From assembly GCA_903970295.1 (NCBI GenBank), contig CAJCHQ010000634.1, positions 1 through 11,669 on the forward strand: a stretch of 11,669 nucleotides of DNA, in the 5' to 3' direction. Made by a program: the position numbers and the translations under genes. Of this stretch, positions 6,178 through 11,669 are shown piece after piece (position 1 is the stretch's first letter; each line of letters opens with the position of its first letter). A model generated the notes under the pieces. It made no database searches and was not told the origin of the DNA. It was given only the letters and a program-made list of their open reading frames with translations. This stretch comes from Bryobacterales bacterium (GTDB lineage Bacteria > Cyanobacteriota > Vampirovibrionia > Obscuribacterales > Obscuribacteraceae).

Positions 6178-6369
6178 ATGCAACAACCTCCAAACCCTGC
6201 CGAATGGCAAGTGGTACACGAAAAAGACGTAGTCTCATTCAAAGATTTTGCTTCAGCATTGTCATATGCTGAGGACCTCGTTTTTGAGAAACACCTGGTC
6301 AAATTGATCGACCCACCTGAAAACAAAATCCGGCTGATTCCCGATTATTATCAACCCCAGTACAAGTGA
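6178..6369 (+). CDS. Small protein of unknown function (63 aa)
   Basis: An ATG at 6178 lies one base after the TAA of the 127-aa gene, with AAGGAAA about ten bases upstream inside that gene; this start is preferred to the in-frame GTG at 6136. The product has 63 residues with W-Q-V-V-H-E (11-16), then F-K-D-F-A-S-A-L-S-Y-A-E-D-L-V (helix) and L-V-K-L-I-D-P-P-E-N-K-I-R-L-I (strand). This strand-helix-strand order distantly recalls small DUF2188-type folds, but I would not assign it. The one-base spacing implies co-translation with its neighbour. It ends three bases before the end of the convergent MshEN-repeat gene. Confidence 0.65.
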   Translation: MQQPPNPAEWQVVHEKDVVSFKDFASALSYAEDLVFEKHLVKLIDPPENKIRLIPDYYQPQYK

Positions 6370-6372
6370 GCC

Positions 6373-7551
6373 TTAGACAGCTAGTTGCCAACCAAGGGCG
6401 GCTAAATTTGCTCTCGCGCTTTTGCCTGTATGCCGGCAGCGCTGCAAAACAATGATCGCCCGATCAAGGGTGATCAACCCCTCGACGACTAGAGTATGCA
6501 TTTGTTTGCAGTCTCGCAAAAAAGCTTCGCTCGCGGTTCCTTTTGCTGCCACTCCGCGCACCACTAACTCTGCGTCCTGCCCAGACAATTCATCGAGCTC
6601 CCGAGAATCGATTACACCGGCAAGACCAAGAAAAGTTTCCAAATTTATGGCGTCACCGTAAGCAGTCTCTGAAGTATTTGCCTGTTCCAATGCCGCGGTT
6701 AAAGACAAATTTCTCAGGCGCACAAGAGACATAGCCTGAGCGGCGCGCCGGGGCTTGACCAGACCACTGGCAACCATTCCCTGCAGAGTCAAGGCACAGT
6801 GCAATTCAGCCGTCGAGATCAATTCTTGTTGCACAAGCACTTGCCCCAGCTGCTGATTTTTTAATAATGCCAATTCAGCCTGTGCCAGCAATGTAGCTTG
6901 ATCGACTAAACCAGCTTTGACAATCAAATCACCAAGAAAAATGTTTGTCGAACCGGCAAGAATTTTCGGCTTGGGCATACGACCAGAGCGGCGCGGCGTG
7001 AAGTGTTTGTTCTTGGCTTCGGCGAGATTCTTGATCGCCTCATCACGGTTGATCCGGCCATCGCGAATTAGAAACTGCAGATTGAGAGCGATCATGATCA
7101 GGCTCTCAGGCACCGCACCTATCGATGAAAGGAAGCGCCCGAGCGGCAATCCACTCTCTTTGCTGCGCAGGAGGAGATCTCCGATTTCTTCCTCTTTGAG
7201 AATGTTCGACTCAACTAATAATTCACCGAGACGGTTGGTCGCACCAGGCGTCTTTATTTTCAGCCGCAGGTCGGTCAGAGCCTGCTCTAGCGGGATGTTC
7301 TCGACAGCTGCGATTTTCATCGCTAGAACACTTTCTTGTCGAGTGATCAAATTATCTCTGAAAAGCGATTGCGCCTCCAGAGCATCCTGCAGCAGAGACT
7401 CTGAGACTAATCCGAGCATGACCAGTGTACGACCGACTGGTAGGTCTCGTTTTTGAGCTACTGTTACAGCTAGGGCGATCTGCTCTTTAGAAACAATTTT
7501 GGCGTCTATAAGCAGCTCGCCTACCCGCAGGTGGGCGCCGAAAAAAGTCAT
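6373..7551 (-). CDS. Stand-alone tandem MshEN/GspE-N-like repeat protein
   Basis: A 392-aa protein starting at the ATG of 7551, because GGAG lies seven bases upstream; a GTG six codons earlier would place that site inside the gene. It is made of repeated modules with the pattern R-x-G-E-L-L-x-x-x-x-I-x-x-x-x-I, then L-P-x-G-R-x-L, L-G-x-V-x-E-x-L and a closing A-L-x-x-Q. Copies lie at about 8-63, 107-162 and 205-260, each with a short helical linker carrying D-x-x-I-x-R-x-E/A-A; a degenerate fourth spans roughly 302-372. This is the signature of the N-terminal domain of type II secretion and pilus ATPases (T2SSE_N/MshEN), some of which bind cyclic di-GMP. No Walker motifs or ATPase domain are present, so it may be a ligand sensor or scaffold. 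Whether its modules bind a nucleotide cannot be told here. Confidence 0.8.
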   Translation of the reverse strand: MTFFGAHLRVGELLIDAKIVSKEQIALAVTVAQKRDLPVGRTLVMLGLVSESLLQDALEAQSLFRDNLITRQESVLAMKIAAVENIPLEQALTDLRLKIKTPGATNRLGELLVESNILKEEEIGDLLLRSKESGLPLGRFLSSIGAVPESLIMIALNLQFLIRDGRINRDEAIKNLAEAKNKHFTPRRSGRMPKPKILAGSTNIFLGDLIVKAGLVDQATLLAQAELALLKNQQLGQVLVQQELISTAELHCALTLQGMVASGLVKPRRAAQAMSLVRLRNLSLTAALEQANTSETAYGDAINLETFLGLAGVIDSRELDELSGQDAELVVRGVAAKGTASEAFLRDCKQMHTLVVEGLITLDRAIIVLQRCRHTGKSARANLAALGWQLAV

Positions 7552-7704
7552 GGAGTTACTCCAAGGCACAGCTTATGTGAGATTACTAAAGCGACTAATG
7601 CTTTGGCGTTGCCCCCGCAACACCGAAAATAGTTTGTAGTAAGCGATTCCACGGGTAGACTTCGATATTTCGATCCCGTGAGCTCAGATTACAGGATTCT
7701 CATA
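7552..7704. other. Left part of the divergent spacer upstream of the MshEN-repeat gene
   Basis: No gene seen. Small inverted repeats lie here: GGAGT-T-ACTCC (7552-7562) at the ribosome site of the minus-strand gene; GTTGC-CCCC-GCAAC (7608-7621); and CACGGG (7650-7655) with CCCGTG (7675-7680) enclosing TCGA-TATT-TCGA (7662-7673). In a minus-strand transcript these could fold into leader structure. No promoter for the minus-strand gene stands out. Confidence 0.3.
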
Positions 7705-7725
7705 ATTAAAGCAAGTTGCTTTAAT
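7705..7725. repeat. 21-bp perfect palindrome upstream of the ankyrin gene
   Basis: ATTAAAGCAA, central G, TTGCTTTAAT: 10-bp arms. By rough expectation (4 to the power -10 per position) such a palindrome would appear by chance in about 1% of windows of this length. It is centred about 51 bp before the predicted transcription start of the ankyrin gene, which suits a regulator site better than a terminator. Confidence 0.5.
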
Positions 7726-7750
7726 ACAAATTAATGGATTCTTTTAGTCC

Positions 7751-7759
7751 TGCTAAAAT
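7751..7759 (+). promoter_or_regulatory. Extended -10 promoter of the ankyrin gene
   Basis: TGCTAAAAT: a TG one base before TAAAAT (five of six matches to the -10 consensus). The hexamer 17 bases upstream, TTAATG (7731-7736), is a poor -35, as is usual for extended -10 promoters. Transcription would start near 7766, leaving a leader of about 36 bases before the GTG at 7802. Confidence 0.5.
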
Positions 7760-7801
7760 CTTGCGCAGACAAATTGTTTGCTGTTCAACCGATGGGAAAT
7801 A

Positions 7802-8848
7802 GTGGCAAAGAACAAGACGTTACCCAAAGATTTCGAAAATTCTCTGAAAGAGGGTGATTTGTCAAAACTGAAGGCGGTTTTCGACAAATGCAATCTTGAT
7901 GCAAGAGGCGGATTCTACAAGCAGACGGCTCTAGCATTCGACGACTGTCCTGACGATCTAGCTCGCTGGTTGGTTGAGCAAGGACTGAATATTTCTGCGG
8001 CTGACGAACGCGGGAACACGCCGTTGCAGTCACGGGCCGGCAGTTGGCAGGGAAGAATCGGCAGCTTGCTCACGCTCGGGGCTGACGTAAATTATGGAGA
8101 TGGCGAACAAGGCACAGCTTTGCATTGGGCCGCTGCTGCCCATCATGTCGCCAACGTCAAAATACTTTTGGAAAATGGGGCGCGAGTTGATGCTCTCGAC
8201 AAAAACTCTATGACACCCCTGGAGTTAGCACTAAAGCGTGCCAGCAACGCAACGATCGAGCGCATGGAAAAAGTGGCGATTCGGTTATTGGATGCAGGCG
8301 CAAGCAAGCGACCGTCTATGCTGGAATACGTTACGCGCATTGGCACAAATTTTGAGTTTCATCGAAGCAATTTCAATTCGGAAACGCGCGCCTCGACTAG
8401 TATCGCTCTTGAGCATTTGTACCAACTCTTCAACGTCCCGCCAGTTCCACGGAGAAATATGCACGACGGTGTTTCACCGATAGTTGCGAAGGCAGGCCGC
8501 TGGGAAGATCAACATCAAGAACTGTGGGAGTTATTGGTGCCTTCGAGTGGTGCGGCAAAAACTATTCAAGGTGAGGTGATTCGAATCTCGGGACGGATCA
8601 TCAATGAATTGGAGGGCAACGGTGGTGTCAACTGGGATTCGCAATTTGAACAAATGCTCGATGCCTGGCTTGCCCACGTCCAATCGGGAAAGCAGCTACC
8701 GCAGCCAGAGTTCGATGAAGCGATCGCTCTCGTAAAAGAAATAAAGCAAAGAGGTGGAAATAGTGCTCGCCTGTGCGAACTTGCTACCGCGTGGGTGGGG
8801 CTGAATCCCCAGCCAGCGCTTTTGCCGCAGCCGGCGTACGATCGCTAA
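7802..8848 (+). CDS. Ankyrin-repeat protein with conserved C-terminal domain
   Basis: A 348-aa soluble protein. The GTG at 7802 is preferred because the product then begins M-A-K-N-K-T-L-P-K-D-F, because a GGGAA precedes it, and because the TTG at 7778 would lie only about 12 bases from the predicted transcript start. Residues 10-170 hold four or five ankyrin units: K-Q-T-A-L-A-F with L-V-E-Q-G-L-N; G-N-T-P-L with L-L-T-L-G-A-D-V-N; G-T-A-L-H-W-A-A-A with I-L-L-E-N-G-A-R-V-D; and M-T-P-L-E-L-A with L-L-D-A-G-A. Residues 222-290 form a second conserved block (D-G-V-S-P-I-V, W-E-L-L-V-P-S-S-G-A-A, Q-G-E-V-I-R-I-S-G-R, N-W-D). I recall this block in other bacterial ankyrin proteins, but its function is unknown to me. 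Ankyrin repeats bind proteins; the partner is not evident. The YjbQ gene follows 55 bp downstream. Confidence 0.85.
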   Translation: MAKNKTLPKDFENSLKEGDLSKLKAVFDKCNLDARGGFYKQTALAFDDCPDDLARWLVEQGLNISAADERGNTPLQSRAGSWQGRIGSLLTLGADVNYGDGEQGTALHWAAAAHHVANVKILLENGARVDALDKNSMTPLELALKRASNATIERMEKVAIRLLDAGASKRPSMLEYVTRIGTNFEFHRSNFNSETRASTSIALEHLYQLFNVPPVPRRNMHDGVSPIVAKAGRWEDQHQELWELLVPSSGAAKTIQGEVIRISGRIINELEGNGGVNWDSQFEQMLDAWLAHVQSGKQLPQPEFDEAIALVKEIKQRGGNSARLCELATAWVGLNPQPALLPQPAYDR

Positions 8849-8903
8849 CATCTCAACAAAGTAATCAGGATGCTCATCAGACGTGGTGTCGCAGCGAGGG
8901 AAA

Positions 8904-9305
8904 ATGGCTCAAATCAAACAGATCAAAACTAACAGAAAAAAAGAAGTGGTCGACATCACCGATACGCTCGAGGCTTTTGTTGCAGCGCAAAAAGGAGAAA
9001 ATGGTTTGTGCCATGTTTTCGCGAAGCATACAACTTGCGCCATCACAACAGCTGATCTCGATCCAGGCACTGACCTCGATATGCTTGATGCATTCGAGAA
9101 ATTGATTCCCAAACTAAATTACAGGCATCCGCATAATCCGGCCCATGTGCCCGATCACATAATGTCTTGCATTATCGGTCCGGGTGCGCTCGTGCCCGTT
9201 CATTCCGGCAATCTGCAACTTGGTACATGGCAGAGAGTTGTTCTGGTCGAGCTCGATGGACCAAGACAACGAGAGATTGCGCTGACATTTATAAGCGGCG
9301 CCTGA
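8904..9305 (+). CDS. yjbQ: YjbQ/UPF0047 family protein (thiamine-phosphate-synthase-like)
   Basis: A 133-aa protein of the usual family length. The ATG at 8904 has GAGGG just upstream (8896-8900); an in-frame GTG seven codons earlier lies before that site. Family hallmarks in order: H-T-T-C-A-I (42-47), D-L-D-P (51-54), Y-R-H-P (73-76), D-H-I (84-86), L-V-P-V-H-S-G-N-L-Q-L-G-T-W-Q (97-110, active-site region) and D-G-P-R (118-121). Escherichia coli YjbQ has weak thiamine-phosphate-synthase activity in vitro, and the physiological role is unsettled. The family's usual T-I-N-E-N segment after the His motif is here T-T-A-D-L, a modest variation. It lies 55 bp after the ankyrin gene with no promoter seen between, so it may share that transcript. 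A tail-to-tail junction follows. Confidence 0.9.
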   Translation: MAQIKQIKTNRKKEVVDITDTLEAFVAAQKGENGLCHVFAKHTTCAITTADLDPGTDLDMLDAFEKLIPKLNYRHPHNPAHVPDHIMSCIIGPGALVPVHSGNLQLGTWQRVVLVELDGPRQREIALTFISGA

Positions 9306-9314
9306 ACATATCAA

Positions 9315-9355
9315 ACTTCGGGCAGCTAGACTTCGGGCAAGCTGCACTTCGGGCA
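9315..9355. repeat. Three-copy short direct repeat between convergent genes
   Basis: ACTTCGGGCA occurs at 9315-9324, 9330-9339 and 9346-9355, with a period of 15 then 16 bases; copies 2 and 3 continue as AAG. It fills most of the 61-bp gap between the stop codons of yjbQ and the FAD oxidoreductase. Each copy could form only a tiny hairpin (ACTT/AAGT in copy 3) and there is no T-run, so it is not a standard terminator. Confidence 0.6.
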
Positions 9356-9366
9356 AGTATCAGAAT

Positions 9367-10917
9367 TTAGACTGCAACTAAATCATCGACTGCTAACTCG
9401 CGGGCAGCGTTTAGTCCGCATAACCCGTGCAGCCCGCCGCCTGGATGCGTACCCGCACCACAGAGAAACAAATTTTTGATCGGCGTTCGATATTGAGCGA
9501 AACCGGGCAGAGGGCGCAAAAAGAAAGCTTGTTCGAGGGTCATCTCTCCGCCGTAGAGATGACCCTCGCTAAGCAGGAAACGCGTTTCGAAATCGCCAGG
9601 CATGATTGTTTGTGAATGTTCGACGAGTTTTTTCAAACGCGGTGCAAAGTGGCTCAGTGTGTCAATTGCCAATTCGTAAACCTGAGCTGAGTCGAGCGCA
9701 TTTCGATAAGGCGCATACTGGAACCAGATCGACATCACGTGTTTGCCGGCAGGCGCAAGACTCGAATCGCTTACGCTCGGCAAAGTGACTTCCAAAAATG
9801 GATGCTTGGCCAGGCCACCTTGTTTAGCACCATCGAAAGCTTTTTCGAGATAAGCCAGACTGGGAGAGAGAGTCAAGGTGCCCCGCAAAGCTTCGGCGGC
9901 TACACCCTGGAACTCCGGTAAAGCGCTCAAAGCGAGATTGATCCGCGCGACCGTGCCGTTATAACGAATATGCTTGACCGCGCGATTGAATTCCGGTTCG
10001 AGTTCTGGTGGTGGCACCAATTGGGTGAATGTTTGACGGGCATCATAGGCAGAGACGATCATGCCTGCCTCGATCGTCTGACCGTCGACATGCACACCGG
10101 TAGCGACAGCATCGGCAATATTTACATGCAGGAGACCAATTTTAGTGCGCACTTCTGCACCGGCAACAATAGCTGCATTCAACAAGGCTTGACTGATGGC
10201 ACCAACGCCACCCCTGGCGGTGCAACGAAAATAAGCATCGCCGATCGCCAGGTGATGGAGCAAATTGAAGGTGGTTGCTCCGGCAAATGGACCCTGGTGT
10301 AAGGCACGCACTCCGGCACTACCTAGCAATCCCTTTAGTTCTGGATTGCCAAACCACTCATCCAGAAGATGCCGCAATGACATGACTAATATCCGCATCA
10401 CTTCAGTCATTTCGCGGCGCCCATAGCCGCGAAGCTCAGCCACTAGTCGTGCCAATTGATTAAGATCGGCGACTGACGGTGGATGCTGAGCTGGAGGCGT
10501 GATCGTGTAGGCGGTGCGCAGAAAGTTCGTCCCCAGGTCAAGCAATTGCATGAACGGCTTATACCGAGCGGCATCTTCGGCAGCGAAATTGCGAATCACT
10601 TCCACTGCCGCATCTCTATCTGCAGGCAGTGTAAAACTGCGCCCGTTTGGGAGCAAACTCGTGAGCGAGTCGCGTTCGATTATTTCCAGTCCGTGCTGTT
10701 CTAATTTCAAGTCTCTGACGATCTGAGGCTCCAGTCTGCCGCTGGTTAAACCGATATCGCCCATGAGACCATCGGCAAAATCTGCCGTGGTCATGGCACC
10801 ACCGATATGCTCGGTTGGTTCCAGCACCAGAATCTTTTTTCCGGAGCGAGCCAAGTAGGCGGCGCAAGTGAGCGCATCAGGCGAAGACCCAAGAATAATT
10901 GCATCCCAACCGCTCAT
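9367..10917 (-). CDS. Phytoene dehydrogenase-like FAD oxidoreductase (PYROXD2 type)
   Basis: A 516-aa flavoprotein of full family length. The N-terminus (4-33) is a Rossmann strand-helix-strand with A-I-I-L-G-S-S-P-D-A-L, ending in L-V-L-E at about 30-33 and followed by I-G-G-A; the usual G-x-G-x-x-G is altered to G-S-S-P-D-A. The C-terminus (483-516) carries the second FAD contact, L-F-L-C-G-A-G-T-H-P-G-G-G, followed by G-L-N-A-A-R. K-H-V-M-S-I-W-F-Q-Y near residue 390 is shared with the upstream gene. The group is related to CrtI desaturases and human PYROXD2; substrates of these bacterial members are mostly unknown, and no other carotenoid gene is present here. The ATG at 10917 has GAGG seven bases upstream and overlaps the preceding stop codon as ATGA, so the two genes are translationally coupled. 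Confidence 0.85.
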   Translation of the reverse strand: MSGWDAIILGSSPDALTCAAYLARSGKKILVLEPTEHIGGAMTTADFADGLMGDIGLTSGRLEPQIVRDLKLEQHGLEIIERDSLTSLLPNGRSFTLPADRDAAVEVIRNFAAEDAARYKPFMQLLDLGTNFLRTAYTITPPAQHPPSVADLNQLARLVAELRGYGRREMTEVMRILVMSLRHLLDEWFGNPELKGLLGSAGVRALHQGPFAGATTFNLLHHLAIGDAYFRCTARGGVGAISQALLNAAIVAGAEVRTKIGLLHVNIADAVATGVHVDGQTIEAGMIVSAYDARQTFTQLVPPPELEPEFNRAVKHIRYNGTVARINLALSALPEFQGVAAEALRGTLTLSPSLAYLEKAFDGAKQGGLAKHPFLEVTLPSVSDSSLAPAGKHVMSIWFQYAPYRNALDSAQVYELAIDTLSHFAPRLKKLVEHSQTIMPGDFETRFLLSEGHLYGGEMTLEQAFFLRPLPGFAQYRTPIKNLFLCGAGTHPGGGLHGLCGLNAARELAVDDLVAV

Positions 10918-11669
10918 GGACGATCCTCGAGAATTGCCATTGCCGAATTGCGCCCAGGAGCTCCAGTGATGCAGCCACCCGGGTGAGTGCTGCTACCGCA
11001 CATATACATGTTGCGAATCGGAGTGCGGTAATTCGACCACTGCGGCGATGGGCGCAAGAAAAATAATTGCTGCAGGGCAAGCTCGCCGTGGAAGATGTGT
11101 CCGCTGGTCAAACCGAGCGTGCGCTCGAGATCCCAGGGCGTCATGATGTGTTTGTGCAGAATCAAGCTCTTGATGTCGGGAGAATGTTCAGCCAAAGTGT
11201 CGATAACAATGTCGAGAAATTGGGCCTTCTTCTCTTCATTCCAGCCACCTTCCAGATCCGATGAAGCATACTGCACGAAAATCGACATCACGTGCTTGCC
11301 TGGCGGTGCCATACCTGGATCAAGTAAGGATGGGATCAAAGCATCCATGAAAGGACGTCGCGACCAGCCACCGTATTTAGCATCATCATATGCCTGTTCG
11401 AGATAATCGATACTCGGTGCAATTTCGATCGAGCCACGCAACAAGGCTTCTTTACCGCGCGGCATTGCTGTGAAGTGCGGTAAGCCGTCCAGGGCAAGAT
11501 TGACCTTGCAGGCGGGGCTTGTAATTTGAAAACGTTTGATGTCGCTGACAAACTCATCGGGCAAGTGACGACTCTCGACCAACTTCAAGAAAGTCCGTTT
11601 CGCATCAGCATTAGAAACAACAATGCCGGCCGTGTATTCATCTCCATTGTCCAGCGTGACACCGGTCGC
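10914..11669 (-). CDS. Second phytoene dehydrogenase-like FAD oxidoreductase (C-terminal half, partial)
   Basis: The frame is open to the right edge, so this is the last 251 residues of a longer gene; the TTG at 11588 is internal. The visible part begins A-T-G-V-T-L-D-N-G-D-E, then A-G-I-V-V-S-N-A-D-A-K-R-T-F, the strand and S-N-A-D-x-K/R motif typical of CrtI-like oxidoreductases. It closes with M-Y-M-C-G-S-S-T-H-P-G-G-C-I-T-G-A-P-G-R-N-S-A, the FAD-binding C-terminal motif. It is a paralogue of the downstream gene (both contain A-P-x-G-K-H-V-M-S-I), more divergent around the final glycines, and overlaps it by four bases. A two-gene flavoenzyme operon, perhaps acting as a heteromer or in successive steps, is inference. 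The N-terminal nucleotide-binding half lies outside the window. Confidence 0.85.
   Translation of the reverse strand, partial: ATGVTLDNGDEYTAGIVVSNADAKRTFLKLVESRHLPDEFVSDIKRFQITSPACKVNLALDGLPHFTAMPRGKEALLRGSIEIAPSIDYLEQAYDDAKYGGWSRRPFMDALIPSLLDPGMAPPGKHVMSIFVQYASSDLEGGWNEEKKAQFLDIVIDTLAEHSPDIKSLILHKHIMTPWDLERTLGLTSGHIFHGELALQQLFFLRPSPQWSNYRTPIRNMYMCGSSTHPGGCITGAPGRNSAMAILEDRP

Noticed and set aside
6917..7456. 179-aa plus-strand frame
   Set aside because: Antisense to the MshEN-repeat gene and very rich in Arg and Ser, the usual shadow of a Leu/Glu-rich coding strand.
8720..8727. GCGATCGC, the HIP1 octamer abundant in many cyanobacteria
   Set aside because: I noticed only one copy in the window, which is compatible with chance, so it is not evidence for a HIP1-rich genome.
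9315..9355. CRISPR array
   Set aside because: Three 10-base repeats with 5-6-base gaps are far too short for CRISPR repeats and spacers.
10914..11588. Taking 11588 as the start of the second oxidoreductase
   Set aside because: The frame continues open to the right edge with typical family sequence; 11588 is an internal TTG.

Overview
The window is ordinary bacterial chromosome with compact genes, ATG, GTG and TTG starts, and mostly recognisable Shine-Dalgarno sites. No RNA gene, insertion sequence or CRISPR array is visible. Mid-range base composition, a stand-alone protein of tandem MshEN/GspE-N-like modules, an ankyrin protein with a conserved C-terminal domain and a pair of PYROXD2-type FAD oxidoreductases suggest a non-photosynthetic cyanobacterial lineage such as Obscuribacterales (Vampirovibrionia/Melainabacteria). 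That placement is inference; no marker gene is present.

Left part (1-2343). The window opens with the last 39 codons of a gene that looks like a D-2-hydroxyacid dehydrogenase. Next comes a 303-aa protein whose middle and C-terminal parts read like a highly diverged protein-kinase fold, then a 317-aa TPR-type repeat protein. The TPR gene ends in a 9-bp tail-to-tail overlap with the next gene.

Middle part (2335-5633). A 442-aa protein of unknown family contains an internal duplication of about 110 residues. Its start faces a 341-aa DUF6932-like nucleotidyltransferase across a 445-bp divergent spacer. That spacer holds two copies of one 21-bp palindromic operator-like site exactly 166 bp apart, another palindrome, and a 32-codon leader ORF with a strong ribosome site that overlaps the nucleotidyltransferase start. 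A small four-helix membrane protein of the holin 4_2/YvlD type follows.

Right part (5793-11669). A two-gene cassette of small unknown proteins (127 and 63 aa) converges on the MshEN-repeat protein. Divergent from that is the ankyrin gene, with an extended -10 promoter and a 21-bp perfect palindrome upstream. A YjbQ/UPF0047 enzyme follows, then a tail-to-tail junction carrying a three-copy short direct repeat. Last are two paralogous phytoene-dehydrogenase-like FAD oxidoreductases on the minus strand, coupled by an ATGA overlap; the first in transcription order runs off the right edge.

The genes do not form one obvious pathway. The most unusual material is the accessory-looking block 198-5134: a kinase-like protein, a TPR protein, a duplicated repeat protein and a nucleotidyltransferase, sharing a regulated divergent promoter region in its right half.
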